The notes: generated from the sequence alone by a model not told the origin. A stretch of DNA of 64,000 nucleotides from Rana temporaria (GCF_905171775.1 NC_053492.1:325319645-325383644); one strand, 5' to 3'. Positions 44,815-56,528 are shown, counted from the first letter of the stretch. Numbers and translations are program-made.

Positions 44815-45560
44815 TGAACCCTGCACCCTGTATGTAGCACCCTCTCAACCACCATGCACTCTGTACATAGCACCCTCTCAACCACCCTGCACTCTATACG
44901 TAGCATCCTCTCAACCCTGCACTCTGTACGTAGCACCCTCTCAACCCTGCACTCTGTACGTAGCACCCTCTCAACCCTGAACGTAGCACCCTCTCAACCT
45001 TGCACCCTATATGTAGCACCCTCTCAACCCCGCACCCTGTACGTAGCACCCCCTCAACCCCGCACCCTGTACGTAGCACCCTCTCAACCCCGCACCCTGT
45101 ACGTAGCACCCTCTCAACCCCGCACCCTGTACATAGCACCCTCTCAACCCTGCACCCTGTAGGTAGCACCCTCTAAACCCTGCACTCTGTAGGTAGCATC
45201 CTCTCAACCCTGCACTCTGTACGTAGCACCCTCTCAACCCTGCACTCTGTACGTAGCACCCTCTCAACCCTGCACTCTGTACGTAGCACCCTCTCAACCC
45301 TGCACTCTGTACGTAGCACCCTCTCAACCCTGCACTCTGTACGTAGCACCCTCTCAACCCTGCACTCTGTACGTAGCACCCTCTCAACCCTGCACTCTGT
45401 ACGTAGCACCCTCTCAACCCTGCACTCTGTACGTATCACCCTCTCAACCCTGCACTCTGTACGTAGCACCCTCTCAACTCTGCACGTAGCACCCTCTCAA
45501 CTCTGCACTCTGTACTTAGCACCCTCTCAACTCTGCACTCTGTACGTAGCACCCTCTCAA
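44815..45560. repeat. 30-bp minisatellite, about 25 copies
   Basis: The unit is close to 'ctctcaaccctgcactctgt' plus 'acgtagcacc'. Between about 45190 and 45480 the copies are nearly identical; the flanks are more diverged. Because 30 is a multiple of 3, all frames stay open, which explains the long repeat-coded ORFs on both strands. Confidence 0.95.
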
Positions 45561-46194
45561 CTCTGGATGTTTACACCCTGTACGCCACATGCCTTTAAGC
45601 CCCTCCTGCTGCTAGGCACTTGACCACACCCACAATTTACTGCAACGTAGTGTGCCTCAGGTCTTTTTACTCCTCCGGTGTCCCTCATTCTGAAGTTAAA
45701 AAGTTGGAGGTATGCCTAATCATCCCTGTGCCCTGTCTGTGGTTCACAGGTTTTGTTAGTGCTAAATGCCTGCAACATATGCCCTGTCCCTGTGTAACTC
45801 AGTCACCACCACTGGGGCTGGTAAAAACAGCTGTGCTGCGAGTGTTTGAGCAGGGAACTAGGACCTCAGCCGCGGAGTAAGCCAGCCGCATTTGCCGATG
45901 CAGCCTCTCTAGTTTCGGCAGCAGTTCCCCACAGGCGCCGGCAGAGTGATCTACATCTGCACTCCGCCCCCCCTCCAGCCTCTCTCTCCCTTGGAATGGA
46001 AGCAGCGGACTGGAGCCTGGAGAGCAGCAGACGAGTGCCTGCAGCCTGTTGCTAGTTCGAGGTGACTCAGGTGAGCACTGCAGTGAGTGAGACAGCACTG
46101 AGCAGGGCAGGCAATGGGCAAATGATGCGGCAAAAAAAAAGCCAACCAATCCATATAAATTCTTACCCTGGCTTGTCTTTTTAGATGTTCTTAA

Positions 46195-46380
46195 TGGTGG
46201 GGTCTGTGCTGAAGGGGGGGGGTCTGTGCTGAAGGGAGGGGGGTCTGTGCTGAAGGGAGGGGGGTCTGTATAATGTAAAGGGGTCCAGAGGTGCAGGGTG
46301 CTGTGTAATGTAAGGGGGTCAAGAGGTGCAGGGTGCTGTGTAATGTAAAGGGGTCCAGTGGTGCTGTGTAATGTAAAGAG
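46195..46380. repeat. Short tandem repeats
   Basis: A unit with 'gggggtctgtgctgaaggga' is repeated at 46198-46262. A unit of about 50 bp with 'ggtgctgtgtaatgtaaagg' follows to 46375. Confidence 0.8.
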
Positions 46381-46558
46381 GTTGAAGCTATTATAGCTGC
46401 AAAGGGTGGGCCAACTCAATATTAAACCCTATGGACTAAGACTGGGATACCATTAAAGTTTGTGTATATGTAAATGCAGGTGTCCCAATACTTTTGTCTG
46501 TTTGAGCTTTGGGGTGCACACCCTAATGCAATAGGCTGTGCACGCCTATGAGTAGCAC

Positions 46559-47056
46559 TTTGGCTTTGTCTATTGGCAAAACTTTGATAAACAGTTATGT
46601 GCATGTAGTTCTCAGTTGCCCTTCTGAGAATACTGCAACATTATTGGCTGTGCTGCTTGCTCATAAAATCAGTTCTTTCAGTGTCTAGGCACACATTTTA
46701 TGTTCATGGTACTGAGAAAATCCCAATGATAGGGGAAGTCATTTGGCCACCAGAAGAAAAATGTGGTTATCATACAAATGTCATACCCAATTGAGGTCTA
46801 CACATCCTAATTTCTACACAGCCAAAGTGTTCTGGAGGAAATACTGTTTAGTACATATATTATCAAATATTTCATATGAGTAAATAAGGTCCACTTTACA
46901 GAGGAACAGTGCATTTTTGCAATTTGCCAATAAACATACCAATCAAAGTGGTATGTGGGCATGTTATCATATGAAAATCTGTTACTGTAAGCCATTCAAG
47001 GAGTACACTGAGATAGTTAATCATTTATCATGCCCAACAATTGCTATATTTCATAC
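46559..47056. other. Apparently unique sequence, possible intron
   Basis: No repeat family is recognised. If the MADF exon to its right is real, this lies in the intron or downstream region on the minus strand. Confidence 0.5.
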
Positions 47057-47518
47057 CTGGGAGAAGTTTTTACTTTCTCCGGCACTTTCTAGGCTATCAT
47101 TTGTGTTTTCTTCCTCCTGTTGCATCTCATATGTGTCAGGAAAGTGGGATACAGATGGTATGCGTACATCCTGAATGATGGTAAATTTCAGAAGGTCAAA
47201 GTACCACAGACGTGGTATGTAGATGTCCTCGCCAGAAGCACCAGATCTTATTGATGCCTCTACTTTCTTTAACTCCTTCTTGAATACTGTTCGCAAATTT
47301 GCAATTTTATGTTTAACAAGGTCTACAGTTGCTGAGGGACAAACTGTTTTACAAAGATCGGTTAGTTTTTCATATGCCTCTGTTTTTTTCTGCCTATTGG
47401 AATAATCAGAACATTTTACTTTCCACAAGCAAGGTAAAGACTTATACATTTCAATAAATTCTTTTAGAAACTCTGGGTTCATAAAAATTTCTGTTGAAGT
47501 TTTCTTCTTTGCAAGGAC
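47057..47518 (-). CDS. Internal exon encoding a MADF/Myb-SANT-like DNA-binding domain
   Basis: A 462-bp minus-strand segment is open in one frame (154 codons). It is bounded by a 3' splice site (pyrimidine-rich 'ccttttttgtgtag' ending at 47519) and a 5' splice site (CAG before 'gtatga', GT at 47056-47055). Both ends are phase 0. The protein has the MADF pattern: 'EFLKEFIEMYKSLPCLW' followed by 'YSNRQKKTEAYEKL', 'KHKIANLRTVFKKELKK' and 'IPRLWYFDLL', with conserved Trp, Tyr and Leu positions. An acidic Glu/Ser-rich tail follows. MADF and related trihelix domains bind DNA. They occur in host transcription factors and in the accessory protein of PIF/Harbinger transposons. Neighbouring exons are not identified. 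Unlike other ORFs here it has no stop or frameshift. Confidence 0.65.
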
Positions 47519-47713
47519 CTACACAAAAAAGGGGAAAGAAAAATACAATTTATATTAATGAACTGTTAAACAGTTTATGCTTGGAGTAGTAATTTGAAAG
47601 CTAAAATCCTGAATATTTTATGTAACATGATGTTCTTTGGCACTCATTCTTTTTAGCATGCCCTTTCATTATATACATTACTGGCTTTTGCAGGGTAATT
47701 AAGAATAATGCAA

Positions 47714-48285
47714 TACATACATAGCGATACTACGTTTGTTATATTTGGCCAGGAAACGAATTGCGAGCTACTGGCTCTCCCCCCATGCCCCTACGTCCCA
47801 TCAATGGATTCAGGAGGTTAATAAGATACTCATTAGGGAGAAACACACATATCAGAACAGGAAGGTGCCGTCCAAATTGACAAAAATATGGCACGAATGG
47901 CTGGAGTCTCTGAGGGTTGCTCCCCCACAACTTGTCCTTAATAGATTATTGGTGACATAATGGAAGCAGTAATCGAATGGGTAATACATTGGGCGAGACA
48001 TACATGTGAAACATCTGCACTGCTCATTTGGAAGAAGAGTGTACACTAGGTGTAGCACTCTCTGGGTTAATAGTGGTTTCTTTTCTGTTTATTCTTTCTA
48101 AGCCAGCTCTTCTTTAGTGTACTGGAGTTACATTTGACGATATGATGCACAGGTTTGGGGGTATGTTCTGCACTGTAAATTGAACTACTTCTGCATAATC
48201 TATGTTTGAGCTGCTTGTAACTCAAAAATCTGTGCATGTGTTGATTTCCTTTTGACAACAATAAAATACTTTAAAAAAAAAAAGG
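47714..48285 (+). mobile_element. 5'-truncated L1-like LINE 3' end
   Basis: The frame 47736-47960 reads 'YLARKRIASYWLSPHAPTS', 'WIQEVNKILIREKHTY' and 'KIWHEWLESL', the conserved end of L1-like ORF2. A 3' untranslated region with AATAAA at 48261-48266 and an A-run at 48273-48284 follows. A short direct repeat 'ataatgcaat' flanks it (about 47705-47714 and 48286-48295), a probable target duplication. Confidence 0.8.
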
Positions 48286-48391
48286 ATAATGCAATTGTGA
48301 GTTATGAAATTTGCTCCTGCAAAGAGATTGAGAAACTACATTAAATTAGAAGTTTCCAAACCAAGCACCCTACAGTACAGTACTTGCCAGT

Positions 48392-48971
48392 TGTGATGCC
48401 TTTGCAATGTATATTACATGCTTGGCACTCAGCAGTGTCTGTTTCTTTAAGACCCTCCATTTTCTTGAAGCCTAGAGGCGGGTCTTCTCTGTACTGTCTA
48501 GGGCTTGCTGGGACATATCCTGTTCATCCCAGCTCTAGCTACTGTAGTGACCAGGACATCCTAAAGCTAATACAGATTGCAAACCTGACGAACACCAAAG
48601 CCTGTGAGTAAAGGGGTTTTGCTAGTTCAGCTTGTGTAGAGGGATGTTAGACATTGCAGATAGATAATGTGTGTTTCAGTGTAGTAAGCAAGCACATGTT
48701 AGTTAGGCCCTATCTTTTGTATTAGCTATGTATAATGTATGTTGCTTGAATAGCCATGCTTTTTATGTTTGTTTCACAGTTTTTTACTCACATATCATAT
48801 CCCATATCATCTCATATAACTCATATGAACACTATTGTACACATTTCTGTTCATTATATCTCAGTAAAGATTGCATCAGTTCAGAAAACCAGCGCTTCTT
48901 TCATTGGGATTCGGTTTATACTTGATGTGAAGCTGTGTATCTAAAGCAACACACACAGCCGAGGCATTACA
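48392..48971 (+). repeat. 5' LTR of BEL/Pao element
   Basis: Starts TGTGATGCC and ends GCATTACA. It matches 54648-55239 almost base for base. The main differences are two insertions, of 8 and about 13 bp, in the 3' LTR. Confidence 0.95.
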
Positions 48972-49160
48972 GTAAAAAGGCTTTAAAACGTTGTCAGAAG
49001 CAATTAAACAGCTTTGAATCGTTCTCACCAATAAAAGGACTAATCCTTTCAGCCACAAGAGGGAAACGAAAGTGAAACTAATTTCTCTCACTCACTACAG
49101 CACTGATACTGACTAGAGTGTCCAGTCATCATCATTATCCACGCTGCCAGCTAAATCAAG

Positions 49161-50230
49161 ATGCAGAACACAGAGAACAACACTCTGACAGTTAACCCTC
49201 AATGCTCCTATAAGGAGGAAGACACACACAGCTTGCCAAGACCCAGGTCTAGATGCACAACACTGTCTAGAGTGTCCAGTCAAACAAATCTGACTTCAGC
49301 TAGCGCCGATTCAGCAAGATCTAAGCATACTAGTTCTAGACATTCAAGCATCACCAGTCTGTCATCGGCTAGCGACAAAGCGACTAAGGCAAGAGCAAAA
49401 GCAGAGGCAGCTTGTGCCATTGCTTCTTATGCGGAGCAGGAAGCTGAATTGATCAAAGAGAAAGCAGAAGTGGAAGCATCTTTACACTTACTCAAACAGC
49501 AGAAAAACGCTGCAGCAGCCTTAGCCGAGGCAGAAGTTTTCACAAGGGCTGCTGAAGCTCAGTTCGATGGCATCGAAAACCAGATGTCATCCCACAGCGC
49601 AATCCAACACACTCGGGAGTACGTACAGTCACAAGCAACCATGTACACTGACCAGCAGTCCAATGACGCACTTAGGTCTTCATTGACTCCACCAGCAATA
49701 AGCAACTTTGATATTACGCAACATTGCAAGACTGAATCAGAATCTCAGTGTGGGAAGTCAAGTGGTCACATGCTCAGAGACCAATCTGCCAACCCTCCAA
49801 GAGTGCAAATGGATGCTCGCATACTCCCTCCTCAAGCAAATACAAGTCTGGATTATAGCAGAAAGACTTACAACAGCCGAGAACAACCACCTAAACAGAG
49901 TGGATTCAGTCGAGCTCCTCATCAGCCTTACCAGCCGCAGTCATACCCTGAGTTTACACCCGAGAAGTATTCGCCAGACGCAACAAGTGCTATAGAAGTA
50001 GCAAGATTCTTGATGCGCCGTGAGATAGTGGGCGCTGGTCTCATGAAATTCGATGACCGTCCAGAAAACTACTGGGCCTGGAAGTCATCTTTCCTGAGCG
50101 GTACCCAAGACTTAAATCTGACGGAAGAAAGGAAAGCTTGACCAGCTCGTCAAATGGCTGGGACCAGAGTCCACTGAGCAAGCCCAAAGAATCAGATCAG
50201 TACATGTTCATGACGCAGCTGCAGGACTTG
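49161..50230 (+). pseudogene. BEL gag portion
   Basis: The ATG at 49161 opens a frame of 326 codons. It has a Ser/Thr-rich start, an Ala/Glu/Lys-rich coiled-coil-like stretch at residues 70-135, a Gln/Pro-rich linker and the beginning of the conserved BEL gag core ('YWAWKSSF'). A frameshift near 50135 moves the continuation ('KWLGPESTEQAQRIRSVH') into the frame of the downstream ORF. Gag forms the particle and binds RNA. Apart from this shift it looks intact. Confidence 0.85.
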
Positions 50231-50232
50231 CA

Positions 50233-52689
50233 ATGGTGTGGCGGAGACTAGAACAATGCTATGGATCACCTGAAGTGATCGAGGATGCTCTTCTGAAAAG
50301 GATAGAAAACTATCCAAGATTAACAAACAAGGATTACCAAAAGCTGAGAGGTTTGGGAGACCTACTCTTAGAAATAGAAGCCGCTAAGTCTAGTGGATAT
50401 CTGCCAGGTCACTCATATCTGGATACAGCACGTGGAGTTGAGCCCATAATCGAGAAACTTCCTTACAACTTGCAAGAAAGGTGGGTAGCTCAAGCTTCAA
50501 GATACAAGAAAGATCATCGAGTTGCATTTCCACCGTTCGCCTTCTTCGCTGAATTCATAGAAGACCAAGCTGAAATACGCAATGACCCAAGCTTTGCTTT
50601 CCTGAACAAGAGAACGGCAAGCTTCCCAAAGGTAGAGCAGAAACCTCCAGGGCTTTACAAAGAACGCAGAACAACAGTTTCTGTAAGGAAGACAGAAGTT
50701 CCGCCTGAATCTGCAGCCAATCAGGAAGACAACACAAGTAAGAAAGTTGAGGAGCCAGACAAAATATGTCCTATACACAACAAGCCTCATCCACTAAGAA
50801 AATGTCGCAGTTTCAGAAGTAAGACATTAGAAGAGCGCAAAGCTTACCTTAAAGACAATCGTATTTGTTTCAGATGTTGCGCTTCAATTCAGCATCTTGC
50901 AAAAGACTGTACAAAAACAATACAATGCGCAGAGTGTAACAGTGACAAACACTTGTCAACACTGCACCCGGGACCACCACCATGGAAACAAGAAGTTCCG
51001 GCAACTCAAGAAGATCATGGTGGGGAGCAAGGCGAGAGTACAACGCCAGCAGTAACCTCAAAGTGCACTGAGATATGTACAGAGCAGGGACGCTCAATAT
51101 CATGCTCTAAGATATGCTTAGTCAAGGTGTATCCTGCAGGTTTCAGAGAAAAGGCAATCAAGATGTACACAGTCTTGGATGAACAGAGTAACAGATCTCT
51201 GGCAAAAACAGAATTCTTTGACCTCTTCGGTGACAAAGGAAGTCCAACTCCATACACCTTGAAGACTTGTTCTGGAGTTGTAGAGACAATAGGGAGAAGA
51301 GCAAATAACTACATCATCGAGTCATTAGATGGAAAGACAAAGGTGACTCTACCTACCCTCATAGAATGCGATGAGATACCAGATGACAGGTCAGAGATTC
51401 CCACACCTGAAGTTGCTCGTCATCACCCTCATCTGGTGCGAATAGCAGACCAAATACCAGCACTAGATCCAGATGCTGCAATCACCCTTCTACTTGGGAG
51501 AGATATTCTCAGAGTGCACAAAGTCAGAGAACAGTACAATGGGTCACACAATGCACCATTTGCACGCCTTGATCTCGGATGGGTCATCGTTGGAGAAGTA
51601 TGTCTAGACGGACTGCACAAACCAGCAAAGGTAAATGTCTACAGAACACATCTGTTTCAGAATGGTCGTACATCTTGTCTTTGCCCATGTACCAACATTC
51701 TACACATTAAAGAGAGATTAGACAACCCAACACATCATCGGAGTATCCAGAGGTGCATGGAAGACTTCGCCTCAACTGGAAATACAGATGAACTGGGTTG
51801 TAAGGTGTTTGAAAGAACACGAGACGACAAGCCAGCACTCTCGGTGGAAGACACAATCTTCCTCGAGATCATGGACAGAGAAGTCTACAGAGACAAGTCA
51901 GGCAGATGGGTAGCCCCTCTACCCTTCCGGTCACCACACCATTGCCTTCCTGACAACAGGGTGCAAGCAGAGAAACGCTTCAGTTTGTTGCAGCGCACTC
52001 TACAAAGAAAGCCAAATATGAAGAAACACTTCCAAGCCTTCATGCAAAAGATTTTTGACAACGAGCAAGCAGAAAGGGCACCACCACTACAAGAAAACCA
52101 AGAACACTGGTACTTACCAATATTTGGGGTGTATCATCCTCAGAAACCAGGTCAGATACGTGTAGTATTTGACTCTAGTGCGAAGCACGAAGGCATCTCA
52201 CTAAATGACGTCCTTCTCAGCGGACCTGACCTGAACAATACACTCCTTGGAGTACTCATCAGGTTCAGAAAAGAACTCGTAGCAGTAACAGCAGATGTAC
52301 AACAGATGTTCTACTGTTTCTTCGTTCGAGAAGATCACAGAGACTACTTAAGGTTCCTGTGGTATGCAGACAATGACTTTAACAAAGACATCACAGAGTA
52401 CAGGATGAAGGTACATGTGTTTGGAAACAGCCCTTCCCCAGCTGTAGCCATCTACAACCTGAAACGAGCAGCACAGCAAGGTGAAAGACATGGTCAAGAA
52501 GCCAAACAGTTCGTCATGAAGAACTTCTACGTAGACGATGGACTTGCTTCTTTCTCCAGCAACAAAGAAGCTATTAACGTCCTTGAAAAGTACAAAAGAA
52601 ATGTTGGCAGAATCCAACATAAGATTGAACAAGGTAGCTTCCAACAGCAACAGAGTCATGGAAGCATTTCCAATGGAAGACCGTGTTAA
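50233..52689 (+). pseudogene. BEL gag-pol: zinc knuckles, protease, reverse transcriptase
   Basis: The open frame of 818 codons begins in the end of gag ('RLEQCYGSPEVIEDALLKRI'). Cys/His zinc-binding segments lie at about residues 178-245 ('CPIHNKPHPLRKC', 'CFRCCASIQHLAKDC', 'CAECNSDKHL'). An aspartic protease region follows around residues 310-470 ('TVLDEQSNRSL' at the usual active-site position; 'ITLLLGRDIL' afterwards). The RT follows with 'IRVVFDSSAKHEGISLND', 'VTADVQQMFYCFFV' (first catalytic Asp) and 'NFYVDDGLASF' (YVDD box). The frame shifts near 52590 and the protein continues in the next ORF. It is otherwise free of stops. Confidence 0.9.
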
Positions 52690-54616
52690 AGACCTCAAAG
52701 ACTTAGATCTAGGAACAGAATCACCACCCTTGCAAAGAAGTCTTGGGCTTAGTTGGGACCTAGAGACTGACAGTTTCACCTTCAGGGTCTCCAGAGAAGA
52801 GAAGCCATTCACAAAAAGAGGTGTCCTATCTACAGTCAACAGTCTTTATGACCCCCTGGGATTCGTAGCACCCATCATCATACAAGGCAAAGCTCTTTTG
52901 AGACACATCAGCACAGACAAGAATCCAGCGGATCATGGGACAAGATTGGTATCAGCCGCTGTACTCAAGCAAACAAACTGGTTAGTAGGCCCATCGTTTC
53001 TTGGTAAGCCAGAAACCAAAGAGACTACTCAGGTAGAGACCTTTCAGCTCATAGAACCAGATCAAGACAAAGAGGTAAGACCTCAAGTTGCAGTTTGTAA
53101 GACTTTAGTTACCAGAGACAGTCTGGGCGCCCATAGATTTGAAAGGTTTTCCAGTTGGAAGTCGCTAACCCGTGCAATCGGAAAACTTATCTGTCTAGCC
53201 AGATACTCCTGCAGAGCTACTAATACTGATCAGAGTAGCAACGACCATCTTGAACAAACCAAGGTCGCGATCATCAAATGCGTCCAGCAGGAAGTCTTTA
53301 AAGAAGAAATTCAAAGCCTTCTGAAAAAGGAAGAGATTTCTCGACACAGTTCGCTCAAGAAGTTGAACCCTATCCTCGACGAAGACGGAGTACTAAGAAT
53401 TGTAGGTCGTTTGTCGGCAGCGGATATGACCATCCAAGAGAGACATCCCTTCATCATACCTAAGAATCATCACATCGCTCTTCTGCTGGTAAGACACTAT
53501 CACGAGCAAGTTGCACATCAAGGACGACACTTCACTGAAGGAGCAGTACGGTCAGCAGGATTGTGGATCATAGGAGGTAAGAGACTAGTCTCCAGCGTGA
53601 TCAGCAAATGCGTTACCTGTAAGAAGATTAGAGGGAAACTTGATGTTCAGAAGATGTCAAACTTACCTGCAGACAGACTTACTTCAGATCTTCCGTTCAC
53701 TCACGTAGGTCTAGACGTTTTTGGACCATGGAACATCTCTTCTCGCAAGACCAGAGGAGGCAGTGCCGAAAGTAAACGTTGGGCTGTTCTGTTCTCTTGC
53801 CTGAGTACTAGAGCAGTTCATATTGAAGTGATTGAATCTTTATCTACTTCAAGTTTCATCAATGCCTTGAGAAGATTCTTCTCTATCAGAGGACCAGCGA
53901 AATTGATTCGTTCAGACCACGGCACAAACTTTATTGGGGCCTGCAAGGAGTTGAAGATCATCTCTACAGGCTCGGAAACAGGTTCCTATCTTCAAGATCA
54001 AGGATGCACTTGGACTTTTAATCCTCCACACGCATCGCATATGGGAGGAGCCTGGGAGAGGATGATTGGAGTAGCTCATCGCATTCTGGATGCCATGCTC
54101 CTGAAGGTTGGGTCTACTCGCCTCACACATGAAGCTTTGACTACACTAATGGCTGAAGTCGTGGCCATTATGAACGCCAGACCTTTGGTTCCAGTGTCTA
54201 CAGATCTGGAGGTGCCGTCAGTCTTGACACCCGCAATGCTGCTGACCCAGAAGATGGAACCAGTGACAGCTCCCTCAGGAGACTTTGACCTCAAGGACTT
54301 GTACACCAAGCAATGGAGACAAGTTCAAAGTCTTGCGGACATTTTCTGGAAGAGGTGGAGACAGGAATACCTGGTGACACTCCAGCCACGCAAGAAATGG
54401 CAAGATGACAAGCCCAACTTACAAGTTGGAGACATTGTCTTATTAAAAGACACTCAGGCCCACAGGAACGAATGGCCCATTGGACTCATTGTGGGGACTG
54501 ATCCTAGTAGTGATGCTAGAGTTAGAAAGGTTGAAGTTAGAATTGTTAGACAGGGCATTCCCAAGGTGTATGCTAGGCCAATTTCTGAAGTAGTTTTACT
54601 TCTGTCCAAAGGTTAG
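52586..54616 (+). pseudogene. BEL pol: RT end and integrase, RNase H deleted
   Basis: After the frameshift the frame gives the RT thumb ('LGLSWDLETDSFTF', 'YDPLGFVAPI'). Then, at about 52900, it jumps directly from 'IIIQGKALLRHI' to 'NPADHGTR', the motif normally found after RNase H. So RNase H is missing in frame. The integrase follows with a His-His-Cys-Cys zinc site ('HYHEQVAHQGRHFTEG' and 'CVTCKKI'), catalytic core 'GLDVFGPW', 'SDHGTNFIGA' and 'PHASHMGGAWERMIG', and a DUF5641-type tail ending in 'QVGDIVLLKD' and 'PISEVVLLL'. All three integrase acidic residues appear present. Confidence 0.9.
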
Positions 54617-54647
54617 TGGCATAACAAAAGGTATGCCAGGTGGGGAG

Positions 54648-55239
54648 TGTGCTGCCTTCGCAATGTATATTACATGCTTGGCACTCAGCAGTGTCTGTTT
54701 CTTTAAGACCCTCCATTTTCTTGAAGCCTAGAGGCGGGTCTTCTCTGTACTGTCTAGGGCTTGCTGGGACATATCCTGTTCATTCCAGCTCTAGCTACTG
54801 TAGTGACCAGATCCACAGGACATCCTAAAGCTAATACAGATTGCAAACCTGACGAACACCAAAGCCTGTGAGTAAAGGGGTTTTGCTAGTTCAGCTTGTG
54901 TAGAGGGATGTTAGACATTGCAGATAGATAATGTGTGTCTCAGTGTAGTAAGCAAGCACATGTTAGTTAGGCCCTATCTTTTGTATTAGCTATGTATAAT
55001 GTATGTTGCTTGAATAGCCATGCTTACATTTGTCTTTTTATGTTTGTTTCACAGTTTTACTCACATATCATATCCCATATCATATCACTCATATGAACAC
55101 TATTGTACACATTTCTGTTCATTATATCTCAGTAAAGATTGCATGAGTTCAGAAAACCAGCGCTTCTTTCATTGGGATTCGGTTTATACTTGATGTGAAG
55201 CTGTGTATCTAAAGCAACACACACAGCCGAGGCATTACA
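54648..55239 (+). repeat. 3' LTR of BEL/Pao element
   Basis: Starts TGTGCTGCC and ends GCATTACA. A short purine-rich 'aggtgggga' (54639-54646) precedes it and may be the polypurine tract. Confidence 0.95.
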
Positions 55240-55360
55240 CTAGTATCGGAGTTAAACTTCAAACTGATCTCTGTACAACTCCTCGGATCCTAGGCCCTGA
55301 CTTGCCATGTGACCGCTGAACAGCAATGATTAAATAAGGTACTCAGATGCTTTTTATATG
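55240..55360. other. Short flank between BEL and MITE
   Basis: No feature recognised. Together with 48296-48391 it is the sequence into which the BEL element inserted. Confidence 0.5.
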
Positions 55361-55750
55361 AAAGTGGAAGTCCACCTAAAAGGGGAAGCTCTGCTTATCT
55401 GCCCCCTAGGGGCCTGCCACATTTGACAACTTTCGAGGGGGGGGGGGGGTTGAGGGTACCTGGTTTTGACAGGCAACTACTCCCATTTGCAGATGATCTT
55501 GCTGCGGCAAGATCACTCTAGAGTTCAGCCCCACTCCTCCTTCCCCACCGCTGGGCCATTCACAAAGCTCAGTGTGCTTTGCACATGCGCAGCAGGGAAC
55601 CGGCTGTGAAGCCACAAGGCTTCACTGCAGATTTCCCTTACAAGCAATGGTGGCGGCAGCACCTGAGAGCAGATTGAAAGATCGGCTGGGGTGAAGACAC
55701 AACGGGATCCCTGAACAGGTAAGTGTCCTAATGATAAATGATAAAAACAT
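55361..55750. mobile_element. Diverged TTAA-family MITE, ends not intact
   Basis: Blocks match the MITEs at 59381-59866 and 60685-61121: 'ggaagtccacct', 'gccacatttgacaac', 'cacatgcgcagcagggaacc' and 'aggtaagtgtcctaat'. No TTAA boundary survives at either end. Confidence 0.7.
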
Positions 55751-55779
55751 GGCATGATTATCACATGAATGATTGTTGA

Positions 55780-56528
55780 TTAACCTCTTTACCACCGCGC
55801 TATAGACAAAAGACGTCTACAGCGCGGTGGAGTTATTCTGGGAGGACGTCCCTGGGACGTCCTCCCAGAATCCTTCACTCGCGCGCCCCCTGAAGACCCG
55901 GCGCATCACAGATCGCGGTAAATCACCGCTGATAGCGGCGGTTTACCACGTGATCGCTCCGTAAACAAACGATCACTTGTAAACCAACCGGGGTCATGAG
56001 ATGACGCTGGTTCCTCCCTCTCCTCTCTGTACTGATCGGTACAGTGTGAGAGGAGAGGAGAGGGGGGGGAGCGGAGGCAGCGGCAGCTGCTGTGGCTGGA
56101 TCTGTGACAAATGCAGTCACAGATCCAGCCATCCCTCTCTGTGCAATACTCTGCAATACCCCCATACTCTGCAATAACCCCCCCATACGCTGCAATAACC
56201 CCCCCATACTCTGCAATAACCCCCCCATACTCTGCAATAACCCCCCCATACTCCGCAATACCCGCTAATATGACAGAAACAAGATTTTTTTTTATTTTTT
56301 TACAGAATTGTCAGTGTTTTTTCTTTTATAGCGCAAAAAATAAAAAACCCAGAGGTGATCAAATGCCACCAAAAGAAAGCTCTATTTGTGGGGAAAAAAG
56401 TAAAAAAAATTCAGATGGGCACAATGTTGTATGACTGAGTAATTGTCATTCAAATTGTGAGAGCACCGAAAGCTGAAAATTGGTCTGGTTAGGAAGGGGG
56501 TTTAAGTGCCCAGTGGTCAAGAGGTTAA
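55780..56528. mobile_element. Non-autonomous piggyBac, TTAA to TTAA
   Basis: TTAA lies at 55780-55783 and 56525-56528. The inner ends are 'cctctttaccaccgc' and 'gtggtcaagagg'. The right part contains 'gaaagctctatttgtgggg', shared with the end of the autonomous-type piggyBac (34244-34262) and the TTAA element 56643-59260. A 15-bp minisatellite-like run 'aataacccccccatactctgc' units is at 56150-56265. Confidence 0.85.

Larger units (their letters stand above)
42001..46550. mobile_element. Composite hAT-type element with perfect 8-bp duplication
   Basis: AGTAGCAC flanks the unit exactly (41993-42000 and 46551-46558). The ends are 'cataggcctgccca' and the reverse complement of 'tgtgcacgcctatg'. 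Both ends also contain 'cacaccctaat'. It has no transposase. Inside are a second hAT (42674-44474), a hairpin (44566-44749), a 30-bp minisatellite (44815-45560) and a Tc1-like end near 46480-46500. Confidence 0.85.
48392..55239 (+). mobile_element. BEL/Pao LTR retrotransposon, nearly complete
   Basis: Two very similar LTRs surround a gag-pol region that is open over most of its length. The flanking 5-mers are CCAGT and CTAGT, a one-mismatch target duplication. The domain order is gag (with the DUF1759-type core), zinc knuckles, protease, reverse transcriptase, integrase and a DUF5641-type end. RNase H is deleted, and two frameshifts split what is normally one long ORF. No envelope gene is present. 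Confidence 0.95.

Noticed and set aside
44648..45469. Repeat proteins on both strands
   Set aside because: The 30-bp minisatellite keeps all frames open; no gene evidence.
50497..52839. Minus-strand ORFs across the BEL pol gene
   Set aside because: They are antisense shadows of an otherwise open gag-pol reading frame.
55923..56258. Repeated 'MGGLLQS' minus-strand ORF
   Set aside because: It is a translation of the short tandem repeat at 56150-56265 inside a non-autonomous piggyBac.
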